Of a stretch of DNA of 64,000 nt, positions 22,197 through 34,280 are shown in pieces; the stretch's first letter is position 1, and every line of letters begins with the position of its first letter. The notes beneath the pieces are model-generated. The model did not search any database, was not told the DNA's origin, and saw only the letters and a list, made by a program, of their open reading frames with translations. Location: positions 16,430,001 to 16,494,000 of the forward strand of contig NC_088786.1 of assembly GCF_949628265.1 (NCBI RefSeq). The letters run 5' to 3'. The position numbers and the translations under genes are program-made. Source of the stretch: Cloeon dipterum. Its lineage: Eukaryota > Arthropoda > Insecta > Ephemeroptera > Baetidae.

Positions 22197-24335
22197 ATGT
22201 CCCAGAAAAACCGTAAGCGTTTTACATCGACCGAGCGTCCAACTTAAATTATGAATACATACATATTATATTATTTGTGTTCTCGAACAGCCCAGTTGCA
22301 CACGTATTTCAACTGCATTTAACTTTTTGGATCGATCGTTATTGTCGTTAAAATAAATTTTGTTTTCCAGTGGTCGCGCATTGACAATGTCATAGTATTA
22401 CTTTGCAATTTGTGATTATGTACTTACATCTGGCGATCGCTGAGGAAGTTTAGGCATTATATCATAGATAATAATTTACAATGAGTAAAGAGTCTTGGCT
22501 TTCTTTTCCTTAAAAGATTTACTTTATTTTAAAATCCCGTTTCCAATTTTTTGAAATATTGTATTTAAAAATATACTCATGAATATAATATATCTAATAA
22601 TTTAAATCTAACTTTACTTCCTTCAAATCGCTTTTAACTCTCTAAATTGTAGTAGGAAATACATTTTTATTCCTTATCATGTTTCGAGTTTGAGGGATTA
22701 AAGTGACGTTGTTGGGGAACTATAAGGGAAGTAAGAAAGTTTTTATCTTTTCGAATAACGACAACGAGATATCAGAATGACGTCATTTGGCTCATAATGA
22801 GTCATTATCATTAATTTATTGTTGAAAGGTGTCAAAAAATTGCCTACAAAATTAGCTGTGAAAACTCAGAAGCATGAAATTTAATCATAAAAGAGCTTGC
22901 AAGGGCTGGTGCTGGTAATATATTTTATTTTACAAGCGTAAAGAGCTTTTTTAGTGCCATGCTTGGTTAAATTGCTCCTATCAGAATAGCAATTTTAAAA
23001 ATTACAATTATGTAACATTGGTTTATATACATCTATACAAAATTTCATTACACACTCCTCATAACATCATTTGGCTCTTTACAGATCCTCAACCAATGGG
23101 CATGCCTCAACCAGCTGGTAATTATTTTTGCTCACAACTTAAAATATGTTTTCATGTTTGAGCGTGAAAGTTATAACATGGTTTTTAAATAATTTATTTG
23201 TAGGAATGTATCCGCCAATGCAACAACAATATTATCCTACTGCCCCTCCAACTTACGACCAAGCAATGACGCATCCTGTCGCAGACCCTGCAGCTCACCA
23301 CGCCCAGCAGTCTGCTGGTGGATGGGTAATAGTTGTACACTATTTTCTTTCCTTATTAAGCAATGAATAATTTTGAAATTTTGTATACTTGTGTTGTTAA
23401 AAGTCTCAGTCTTTGCGTGCAATGGCCCAAAATCAAGGTCGAATGATATAAATACACCAACTTTGCAGATGGCTGAATTTTTGGTACCATTTTGCACAAG
23501 GCTCAATGCATTAGTCTGAAAATCGATGATTTAAATTAACTCAATTTATTTTGCATTGAGGGCGAGTGTAGCCATTGGGCTCTGTGCAAACCAAGTACAG
23601 TCACAGTACCAGCTATTGCCACAAGGCAGCGTTTTTCGGCATTATGCAAGAAATCTTGGTCTTCTGATAATATTTCCTGTCCTGTGAATTCAGTAACTCA
23701 AAGAAAATCTGGGCTCCTGCAAAAAAACACTTTCGGCCTTATGATTTTGGGTCGTGAGGCACTCCTGTTGCGTGTCGCGCTCCGCGTCATACAACCTTAC
23801 AACTTAAAATTAAATCAAGAGATGCATTTCTGATCATAATTGAAGCGGTTGGAGTTGCTCATTAGAGACCAATTTCAGATGCAGCCGCAACAGCAACCAG
23901 GCATGTACCCCACATACCAGGCAGCTGCTTCTGCCGCTTCTTCTGCCCAGAACTATCAGCAGATGCAAGCTTTCGGAGGATATCCCGGTGGATTTGCACA
24001 ACAGCCAGCCTATTACCCCCAGGTGCCCCAGGCTCCGTACCCGACACATGTCCAACAGTCTAAGCCAACAACGCTTGTGATGCCTGTACGTGTCCATTTC
24101 CCCTAGTCTTTGAAAATGATTTCTTAATAACTGCTCTGACCAGGGGGTTGCCGCTTTTGACGGAGGCGCAAGATTCAACAGCATCAGTCAGCCGGTTGTA
24201 CCCCCAGCGCCACCAGGCATTGCTCCCAATTCGGCTCAAATGGCTTCCATGGCTGGCCACAACGTAGTTGTAGGACAGAAAAAGGGCAACTTCTTCACAG
24301 GCTCTTCTTCAGGCGGCGGAATGACTTTTTGGTAG
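22197..24335 (+). CDS. DAZAP2: DAZ-associated protein 2 homologue
   Basis: Exons 22197-22212, 23085-23117, 23204-23325, 23879-24085 and 24144-24335 encode 189 aa (vertebrate DAZAP2 is 168). The protein is rich in P, Q, Y and A. DAZAP2 is a small adaptor with PPxY and SH2/SH3-binding motifs that links to WW-domain ubiquitin ligases, stress granules and several transcription factors. The PPxY motif is seen as PPTYDQAM. The conserved C-terminal block is clear: VAAFDGGARF, then PPAPPGIAPNSAQ and KKGNFFTG, ending ...GMTFW (vertebrates ...YTIW). The first exon holds only five codons plus one base and was missed by simple ORF calling. It was selected because its donor joins in phase and its ATG is the only one available. 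Confidence 0.88.
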
Positions 24336-24998
24336 ATTCGCCAACATTCCACATGGTATTGCTACCTGAGTATCTTCCATTGATTCATTTTATTTGTTTA
24401 TTTTAGCGGGTCTATTTTGTTGTGCTGACCAAATTTTATAGCGTAGCACTCATTTTTAGTCATACAAAACTATTCAAGCACCGCAACTGTGACAAAATCT
24501 ACTGTGAATGAAGAGTATTGTATCATTACCTAATGAATGTGATCGTGTAATTTAGGATACTCTAGGCGCATAATGTGTATAATTATTCTAATAAAACTTG
24601 ATTTGATTCTGGTCTGAAAAATATTCCCTCTTGTTTAATTAATGCATACTTCCAGTGAGGATGTAAACAAACAAGTTTAGTTAATCATTGCTATAAATAA
24701 AATGAGATAAGCAAAACAGGAAACAGGAAAGTTTCAGCAAAAAATTTCCAAGTTGGAAACCAAAAATATGATATTTATCACATAAATTTCTCGCACCCTC
24801 TATTGACAAAAAGGCGAGTGATACATTCACCCCTTTTTGCACCCCCTCCATCCCCTTGCTGCTGGAGCGCAAATTGGCACAGTGAGGAAGGCGTGGCGTT
24901 CTCCAAACAGGCACCACCACAAACGCAGGTCGGTCTGTGGTTTCTCGCGGGCAGCCTAACCAGTATGGCCAGCCGCTGATTGCGAGCCAAGGGGAGAC
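24336..24998. other. Spacer between DAZAP2 and KIAA0513
   Basis: This contains the DAZAP2 3' UTR, with AATAAAA near 24591, and the KIAA0513 promoter and 5' UTR. Long open frames on the minus strand here are unrecognised and overlap the 5' UTR, so I treat them as chance. Confidence 0.55.
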
Positions 24999-26993
24999 AT
25001 GGTCGAGGTGCCGAGCCGGCGGGAGGAGCTGCTCCAAGGGTTGATGGACAAAACCCGCTCTGGTCTGCAGTCGGTGTTGCGGCCGTCGACGTCGAGGACA
25101 CGGCTCTTCAACGGACTCAGCTCGCGCCTCGAGTCGGCGCTGTCAATCCGATCAAACAGCTCGGACCTGCAAACGCCTTGCGAGGAAAAGCCGCAAATTG
25201 AGTGAGTTATTGATGAAGCATATGGTAAATTTTCGATCTAATTTCGCAGCAGCGTCAGCAACGAGAACCCTGAGAAGGAGATACGAGTGAACAGTCCCAA
25301 CGGGTCCATTGTGGCGAGCGGCGCCGATCCCTTTGAGCGCCTCACTTACAAAATTGGCAAGTCGGCACCTTTTTCTTTGGTGATTGATCTCATTGAAATG
25401 AAAATTTGCCACACAGATGCACAAAGCAGTGGCTCCGACAACGATGGATATGGGCCAAGCACTCTCAGCGTTGAATCGGATAAGAAGCAGTACATCCAAT
25501 CAGGTGAGTGTGCAAAAAAAGAAAAAAAGAAAAATAATAATAACAATTAAAATATCTGGTGAGAAGAGCTTTGAGTTTTAGATGGGGTTTTTCGAGAAAT
25601 ATTCGACTATTTTTAGAACATTTTTCCTTACAAATTAGACAGTTTCTGGGCCAATTTTAATGGTTTTGGAGACATCGTTTCAGCGCAATTAACACGCATG
25701 TTAAATGTCAAAACCTTTGCATTTTAATTGAAAAAATCTTACGTGAGAGTGTGATGAATCAATATATAATATCAAGTTAATTTATCACTTTCATTTATTT
25801 TTTGATTGAATTTCAATATTATACTGGACGTCATACATAAATCTTGGAAAAATCATTATTTCATCTTAGAAATTTCTTCATTTTTTATAACATCTTTTAA
25901 TTTATACATTAAAAATAAACTAAATGAATATAATATGTGGGAGTTCGCTAAACTTAGTTTTTCAATAATATTGTCAAAATTTTACTTTTTCTAATGCAAA
26001 TAGGTTCGGAGGGGTCGATCCAGTCATGGGCTTCAAGTTTGAGTTTGGATTCACAAACCGATGAAGCGACAGTGGAGGCCATCGAGTTTATGAAAATTTT
26101 CGTGGCCACGTTGTTCAGTGATAGCAACTCAATAAATAGGGATCAGAAAGCTGCCTTCGGTAAATTTGCCCAGGTTGGACAAATTGATGGATTGTATGGA
26201 TTGAAAATGTCAAATTACAACTAATTTATTTTGCAGGATGAGCCTGGGAGGCTGTGGTTTGCCCGGTTTGTCAATGCTCAAAGAGCACAACATAAAAGAG
26301 TGCCTGAATCAACCTTCTTCAGCCTGGCTCAGTACTTTGCCATAATTTTATTTGAGTGCGCTGACTCGGACGACTTTGGGCCTGCTAAAACCTTAATGAA
26401 CATGTGTTTCACCTTTTATTACGAATGTAAGCATTGGTGAAAACTTAATGACAGTCCACTGAGCGAAATATTGCAGCCAAGGGTCCGCCACCAATGCGGC
26501 AGTACATATTCACTGTGCTCAAAGATCAGCCCATCTTTCATTCGTTGCGCTTTTGGAACGCAGCCTTTTTTGAAGCGCTGCAAGGGGAAAGATCGGTCAG
26601 GCCAGTGGCTACGAGAGAAGATGTTCTCAACAACCAGATGGAAGCAATCACAGATGAGAGAGCATATCAGGAGAACATCACTTTCGGCCAGTTGGGGTGA
26701 GCAAAATAATATCTCACGTAAAGTTGTCATAACTTGTAACGTGATTTTCAGCACGTTTACAAGCAATATGCATGCCTTTGGGCTGACGAAAGATATGTTA
26801 ATGGAGTTCTTGAGAAAACAGTGCACAATCGCTAGTCTCAGCGAGGGTGAGATTTTGTATATCTGAATTTGTCAAAATTGTGACTGTTCTACGTTTAGAG
26901 CAAGAAAAAATGCTGCGGGATAACTTAGACGATTTGTATGTCACGGAACCAACATGCCAACCTACTCCAACAAAGTCGCTTTGGCACTCCTGA
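24999..26993 (+). CDS. KIAA0513: KIAA0513-like cytosolic protein
   Basis: Exons 24999-25201, 25250-25356, 25417-25503, 26004-26173, 26237-26426, 26477-26696, 26752-26846 and 26899-26993 give 388 aa. If the 60-nt segment at 25357-25416 is retained the product is 408 aa. It matches vertebrate KIAA0513, a brain-enriched cytosolic protein of unknown mechanism. Recognisable blocks are [12 protein letters not shown] (cf. REWFARYVSAQR), [29 protein letters not shown] and [15 protein letters not shown]. The first ~110 residues are Ser-rich and poorly conserved. Intron 2 uses a GC donor (ATTG|GCAAGT). Removing it gives [11 protein letters not shown] in phase, but keeping it also leaves an open frame, so cDNA would decide. 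Confidence 0.88.
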
Positions 26994-27950
26994 ATTGCTT
27001 CTTTCCAATCCATCTTCCCCAGACTTCGAATTAGACATTTAACTTGAAAAAATTGATTAATAATTACTACTGTAATAATATCAATCGAACGAGACCTTGA
27101 AATGCAATTAATGCGCCTTGAACTTTACTTTTGCCTATAGAAAGTAGAAATAGTTATATAAACTGGAAAGCAACTAACTATAGTGGCCGTCATTTTTGTT
27201 CATCGACAATAACACAATAACTATCCAGAGCCATTTAAATAATGAGCTCCCAGAATAAATCATGCTAACATGTTATGACTATAGCTGATAATATAATAAT
27301 GTTGCCCTGTGATTTTTTTTAATTGCAATCATGGCGAATAAAGTTTTCTATCTCTGCCATACAGTGGGATTTTAATTTCTTCTAAAAGACACAACCAACG
27401 TATAATAAGGCAAATATATTTATCCTCGTAAACAATGCAAAACATTCTCGCGAAGTTTTCCAGTCAATCAGCACATCATGCACACAAAATAATCGAAGTA
27501 GTGGTTTAATCATCGTTTCCAATTATTGCTCAATCAACTATCCACGCTTTCGTTTTACATTATTTGCTGGAAAGTCTTTGATTAAAATAAAGTTACTGGA
27601 TTCGAATCAAAAATTTTGGTACGCATTTTTTTAATGATACCGATAACAAAGGCAACGTTGAACAAGGAAACGTATTAGTTGCCATCGCAGTAACAGTAAA
27701 TAAGGAACACACACCCAACATCAGAGAATACAACGTAAATTACATGGCGCTCGCGTCTTAATTATATGGTGAACCAATATTGATCACGTCTAACATTGCC
27801 GGGTTGACTTTCATTATCATCATCAATGTGAATTCCACTCAGCAGAGAGCATTTTAACTGAATCAACCCAAATACAAAAAGCAGATATTTTTCTTCTTAC
27901 AAACCAGCAAAATGTGTGCTCGATTAATTTTAGTCCCAACGTGCGTTTTA
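26994..27950. other. Convergent spacer, KIAA0513 / Sec24
   Basis: About 950 bp of AT-rich sequence hold both 3' UTRs. AATAAA-type signals occur (for example near 27338). No coding sequence was recognised. Confidence 0.55.
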
Positions 27951-30900
27951 TCACTTCACTTGCGTTTTCAAGTGTTGCAAAAATTCATAGTATGAAAGTG
28001 ACGACTCCGAACGATCTTCCAGCAGGTATTGCAAAAATCTGCTACGGTATTTGCTGTCCTCTCTGCAACAGCACACACCAAGATGCAACATGAGTCAAAA
28101 GATGGTTTGGCATGCAAGAAAAAAACGTTTACCCCCAGCACAGAGGGAGAAGTGGAAAGATTTTGGCGATCCTTACCTGATAATTTGGATGGATGGCTGG
28201 TATGGCTTGATTTCCTGCAAGTAGGTTACAAAAGCCCGCAACCGCTCTGAATCCTTGTTGTCCAAGACAGGAAGCTCATACATCACATCAGGTATGGCCT
28301 CAAATGATGGCGCTCCCAACAGAACCCTGCACAGCGCAGGATTTATGTGGCGCAGAACGTACATGATCAAATTGTCGCCAGTGTCAATGAGGAAGAGCCC
28401 TTTAGAATCAAACTTCTCGGCAGACAATTGTAGCCTTGGAGGTTGTGGGATGACTTTCCCTTCGATTTCCAGAGCTCCCTGAAAGACAAAACAATTTTAA
28501 TTTTCTACAAAATCAAATATATTTGGTTAAAAAGCAAAGAGCTAGCAGTGTGATTGACAAATTGTGGAAATTAATTTGATAGAAATTGAAAATAAACGGG
28601 AATATGTCCAAATTACTACCTTGAAAACAAGGTTAGACGAAAATTAGTGCTTTATGCAATGCTAAAGTGGACGAACCAAGAAGTAATTCTGACTAAACCC
28701 CTTCCAAGCCAATTATATTTTTCACGTGATTTTCAAATTTGATAGAAAATATTGAAATCTATATCATGGCAAGTTGTTATTCAAATTCAAAATAATGGGT
28801 TGTTAAGGCGTCAGGATACATCATTGCTTGTCATTTCATCAATTTATCAAACAATGAGCCATTAATATTATTTATAGTTCTTTCAAATATCAGTTATACG
28901 AAGAACCTGTATATGCAAATTCATGCTAATATATCCCAAAATATCTCAGTTATAAATTTATCATCAGGGAATATTAATTTTAAAATTTATAATCACTTTC
29001 TTATGTTGTTTAAGGGTTACTTAACTTTGTTAATATTGGGGACAATAAAGTGACTCAAATTGAGTCACAACCGATTAATTTTTAGGTTGGTGAAGTCACG
29101 TTTAACAACATAGAGACAAGGAAGATGCAAAGCCTGTTAAGGCGAAACAATTAAACGTAGCGCGCCGCCAGAACTGCAAGTCATGAACAAGACCATAGAA
29201 TAGACCAAAAATAAAATCGGTTCTCTTAGTGACATGATTTTAGTAGAGGTCTCAGCCAGCCGCGCTGCGCCAGCAGACAAATTTTGGGTCACGTGGGCAG
29301 CCGCCACGAGTCTGGCTAAGCTGCGCCAGCCGCGGGTGAAAAAGGGTCAAAAATTAAAAAAGGTGCAGTAGAAAAAATGTCTACCGGCCCTATAGATTGT
29401 AAAGCACAATCAAACTTCACGTTTGAAATATTATCAGCCGCGCCAGCTGCTGGTGAAAATGGCCAGCCGCCGGTCAAAAAGTTAAATCTGGTCCCGCAGC
29501 CGCCACCTTAAATTTCGCGGCTGAGACCTCTACATTTTAGTCATTATACTTAGCAAATTCAAATAATCTTTAAGCAACGTTACGTTACAACTCAATAGAA
29601 TTTCTTTGGAGAGCGTACATCATAGACATACTGTTTAAATTTAGGCTGATTAAAAAAAACTAAAGCAAAACTTGAAAAATTAAAACAAATTTCTTCATAT
29701 AACACAAAAACTTTGTGCGAGTAGAGAACCAACTTGTTTTACGAGTAATTACAGCTTCGTTCCAAAAAATCCACTAAAATAAGGAAACATACCTCATCAG
29801 TCAGACAGTGCAGAGGGTACAAGTCAGGGAAAACACTTTGCATTAGAGCGCCAAGTGGGAGTGACTTGAACTGGCACATGGCATAGACTCGGTCGTCGAT
29901 CCTTACGTTTGAACTAGCCCTAAATGCAGGCTGCAAAAATGAATGACAGCGATAAGAAAAGTGCATCAGGATTTGATTGAAGCGTCTTACATGTCTAAGC
30001 AAGGCCACAATGTACAGAGGAAGCAGTCTTAGGCTGTGGGGCGCCATAAGACCGCTTGGACCACCCATGTTTTGAGTCGCTTTGAAGGTTGACAGAACGT
30101 CTACAGCAACATTGATAAATGCTTCTCGTGCGTCAGATAGTGACGAAGCCTGCGAGCGGTCAACAGCTGTGAAAGGGTTGAGGGATGTTTAGAATACGAC
30201 CCACGCTTAGCTATAGAGATTACAAACCCATTTTGGTTAAAAGTCCAACAATACACTGCTGATCGGCAGAGACTATGACATCATTGATGTTGCTTGCGAT
30301 CGGCAGACACATCGTGTGCACTCGGATCCGCCTTTCACCCTTGCTTGATGTGTAGAGCAATGCTGCTTGGAGGCAGACATTCTGAAGGTCGTTCAGATTT
30401 TCTTCAATGGCCAGCTGCATTCCGAAACCCGAGTCTGGGCTGACATTTGGCAGCGAAAGCAAATCCGTTGATCTCACAAAGAAATTTCCATGGAATGTAT
30501 GGATACCAAGGCCTCTGCAAAGAGTCGATTAAATTTTGTGGAGTAAGTTAAAGTGAGCGCAAACCTTGTGCACCTAACTCTCATCACAGCCTCAAAACCA
30601 ATTTTTCTGGTCAAATATCTGCGGAAACAGCGTTCCAGTTGCTCCTCATGCAGTTTGCTGGCCACATGGAAATCTGGGAAGTGGTGAATGCATCCGCCAC
30701 TAAATCTCGCGATTCCACCTAATATACCCATTGTAGATATGACAAAGACAAACAAACTCTGACGACATACTTATAGTTGCCAAGTCCGCAAATTGCGAAT
30801 TTAGCAGGAATAAATCGACGGCAATCTGAGATGCTGAACATTCCAGAGCAAGCCTTTTGTAGAAATCAATCGCAGGGCTGAGCAACGGAGATGCGTCCTT

Positions 30901-33297
30901 AGCGCCACCTGACGATCGAGCTTGCAGAGCACCAGGGCCTAATCCAGGCAGAGTGACTTGGAAAACGGTGACGCGTCCTCCAGTTGAGGACTGCATATTT
31001 CAAATCTTCAATAAATTTCCACGGGCATAATTCCCAAAACAATTTACCATGAGTTTGTAAGATGCCTGCAGTGCAGCTCCAAGGGCTGAGCTGGGCTCTG
31101 GGTTTCCTTGGAACTTGTTGGGCAAATCCATCAACAGTTCTCGAACCAAATCTGTCGCTTCATGCAGGTTTACAAGCAGATTTGCAGGACACGGGAGGAA
31201 GATTTCTGCAAAAACAACAATCAAATCCAAAACGGGGTTCTCATATTATAATGTTACCATCGATGTCGCCAACTACCATCATGTGAGGCTTTTGAGCATC
31301 TTCTACGAGTTCGTAGAAGTGAACAGAGGAGTCGTAGGTGATGAAGCCAACATGAGTCCTGCTATCTCCAGGCAGGTTATCTAACTCTGCCAGGAGAATA
31401 TCACACACTAGCTTCAAGTATCCCGTCTCTATCGCTGCTCTCGACACTTCAAGAACGAACAGGTAAACCGCAGGCTGTGGAGGCCGCACCATGTACTCTG
31501 AAGGGGCAATGAACTCAATGGTAGCAGACTTGACCTCAGGCCTCCTGGAAGGCTCGCCGTATGTTTTACTGACAGGGTCGTATTGGAACTCATCAGGGAC
31601 TAAAAGCAAATGTTCTGGGTCAAATTGTGCTCAAAGAAATATTATGCAAAACTTACGCTCATTGACTCTGAAGCAGATGTTGCACTTCCACCGACGATGA
31701 TCGATAAAATAGACAAATGGATTTATGTACGTCCGACAAGCACGACACCGAACGATAGTGTTACATTGAATGACGGGAAGTTGCTGTAAGTTGAAAATAT
31801 TTTTCAATATGGTGAAATAAGATAAAACACGACGATGAAGTCAGATGAAGATTTAACAAATAATACGCAGCGCAATAGAAAAAGTTTGAATTGCTTACAC
31901 TTAGGTCCTTGAAAGGATGAATTAGTATTCCAAGAGGTAAGCGTGACTTGTCCAAGAGGGATTTGGTCTCGGGGATTTTAGTCAGGGTACACCTGAAAAT
32001 TCTAAATACACAAATTCGCTATTAACGATGTGATATTGAATAGAGGACAAAATCATACTCAGGACTGCAGTTCTGGGCGTCAACAAACGTGTGCTGAAGA
32101 TTGATGGAGGGCGCCTCTATTTTGGTTGGTGGCAAAATGTTCCTATTCTGCAGCAAGTCGTATGAATCCATATTGTTGCCCCAAAGTCTATTGAAGCCTT
32201 GTTGAGTAACGGACATGGAGCCCATCTGCGACGTCAGCCCGTCCATAGATTGTGTTGTGGGCTGAGGGAACACTCTATGATTTGGGTAGGCAGGTGATTG
32301 AACTTGCTGGGGCTGCGGTGGATACCGATTCGCCATCGGGGCAGGAATTTGGTTGCCCGCGGGTGGTCGCTGCTGCATTGGCGAGAACGTCGGCGCACTC
32401 GTTGGCTGAGGTGGCACCTGACTTGATGGAGGAGGCATTTGTGGTGCAACAGGGCTCGAGATGGGAGGATTGGGTGTGTGCATGTTGTAGAAAGGAGTGT
32501 TTGATGGTGGACCTGCGTTTGTTTGCGGGGGGCCCTGTGGAGAGGTGGGTCCTAAGAACGGAGGCATTCTCACAAGGGGTCCTCCGAGGCTTTGTGGAGG
32601 CCTAGGCGGTCCTCCCAGTGCAGGGGAGGAGTTTTGACCAGGGTAGGGAGCATTTTGACCAGGTGGCAAAGTGGGCGGTCGAGGACTGGTCATTGGTTGA
32701 AAACCCATCGGCTGCTGGGGGGGTCCTGAGAATTGAGGCTGGGGGGGTCCTGAGAATTGAGGCTGTGGGGGTCCTGCGAGTGGTGGTTGCGGTTGTCCAG
32801 CGAATGGTGGCTGAGTTCCAGCAATGTCTGTGTAATAAACAGGCGTTATTTTGTAAAAAAACGTCCCGATTCAAGATAAATTTTACCTTTGGCATTGCCC
32901 ATCATCAACGGCGAATTTCTGTTTGGGGAATCCATGGGAACTGGAGATGGCCTCACATTTTGGAACTGCGGAGGATTTTTTTGAGGTCCGTTCATGAAAG
33001 GAGGAGGCGGGCCGTTGACAGAGGATGGAGCAGGAGGAAAAGGCCCACTCTGGGGGTGCCTCACTTGGTGCCCGTTCACAGGCGGAGGCGGTGCTTGTAA
33101 AGGCTGGCCCCATGGGGGCTGACCATTGGGAAGGGTCGGCATCTGCGGTCTTGCAGGCGCTGCAGACAAATAACAAAATAATTTCGTAACGAATCGTCGT
33201 CTTAGAGTTGCATGAAAAACAGAAAACAAAAAGCATGTTAGAATTTCTTACCTGGAAAAGGGGACCCTATTGAGGAAGGCCCATATCTGGGGTCCAT
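27951..33297 (-). CDS. Sec24AB: COPII coat protein Sec24, A/B class
   Basis: Fourteen exons: 33297-33252, 33159-32887, 32827-32059, 31992-31899, 31783-31657, 31599-31258, 31205-31048, 30990-30771, 30718-30565, 30514-30228, 30166-29991, 29930-29793, 28478-28177 and 28062-27951, giving 1065 aa. Sec24 is the cargo-selecting subunit of the COPII inner coat and works with Sec23 at ER exit sites. A disordered Pro/Gln/Asn-rich N-terminal region of about 370 residues has GPPQPQFS repeats. Next come the zinc finger (Cys407, 410, 428, 431 in VRCRACRTY...RWKCNIC), the trunk (RPPQPAVYLFVLEV, NLPGDSRTHVGF), the helical region (TSSKGERRIRVHT) and the gelsolin-like domain. It ends DRSESSLSYYEFLQHL. Trunk residues favour SEC24A/B over C/D. 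Intron 12 (29792-28479) is 1.3 kb and hosts a hAT-like element. The last exon was recovered from splice logic. Confidence 0.95.
29244..29532. mobile_element. Non-autonomous hAT-like element (MITE) in a Sec24 intron
   Basis: A 289-bp element with perfect 14-bp terminal inverted repeats, TAGAGGTCTCAGCC at 29244-29257 and its complement at 29519-29532. It is flanked by 8-bp target duplications with one mismatch (GATTTTAG 29236-29243, CATTTTAG 29533-29540). TAGAG ends and an 8-bp duplication fit the hAT superfamily. The inside carries several copies of a GC-rich CAGCCGC(C/G) motif, unlike the AT-rich intron around it. It has no coding capacity. Confidence 0.75.
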
Positions 33298-34280
33298 TTT
33301 GATTCAGCTGCTATGCGAGTGGCACTTGATAGACTGAAACAAAAGTAGTGACACATTGCAGGCTGTCATTTTATCTTCCACGTCAGTTAAAAATTTTGGG
33401 TGCTTCGTTGATTAAAATTTGTACTGAAATTATACTCCATCCGCAATAAAGGAACGTTTGAAATACTTCTTACACGCTATCAGATCACAGAGATTTACCA
33501 ACGCAGCTGATGCGTGCTTGCCTAATCCGTCAAACGTGCGAAACAGAACTAGCAATGTCAACAGCTACACACTTCAGCCCAGAACACCTTGACCAACTTT
33601 CGGTGTCAACTGTTGGAGTAACTGACCTTTAAAGCGGCCCGGTGATCGCGGCTCTCGGGAGCATGCAAGCTGCAGATTTGCTCCGGACCCAGTGAATGCC
33701 GACAAAATGCGATTAGCTAAATAAAAATTATGCAAAACGACCGACGACTTGTGCCGTGTCTACCTTTGCCCTCATTCTTCGCGAGCAACTCATAAATGCA
33801 ATGCATTCATTCATTTGTTTCTCCTTCCACATCACCAGTACAGCGGGAAATTTGAATAATGTTATTATTATTTTGTTTTTCTATTATTTATTTGCAGTTT
33901 AGAAAACAAATGCAAAGAAAAATATAAACTGATATCGAACAGTTAAATTTAAAAATATTTTTAAACTAAAAGAATGGTCAGAGTAATTCCTACGTTATTT
34001 TTCTATTTCTGCCAGTCGACAAGCGACAAGGTAAAAAGCAAGCAGATCAACTTTCTGGCAACCGGTATGTATTACAAGCAAGTTCTAGGTTGGTTAATCG
34101 TTAAGTGTTAAGTAGAGTTTTCACCGTTACCGCTTCGTCTCTGCGCTGCTCAACACCTGAATGGTCAGCGATCAACACAGGAGACTAAAAAATTCGACCT
34201 CACTCTCGCTGGTCATCTGCTGTGGCACTTTAGCGGCTTCTTTTCGTGATAGCAAATCGACGCAATTTTGATACGCGACC
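33298..34280. promoter_or_regulatory. Divergent intergenic region, Sec24 / TECR
   Basis: 983 bp lie between two start codons in opposite directions and must contain both promoters and 5' UTRs. I identified no specific motif with confidence. No coding region was seen. Confidence 0.45.

Noticed and set aside
26471-26866. 131-codon open frame over KIAA0513 exons
   Set aside because: It is a shifted frame running through introns; the spliced frame carries the conserved blocks.
32618-33100. 160-codon plus-strand open frame
   Set aside because: It is the antisense shadow of the proline-rich Sec24 N-terminal exons.
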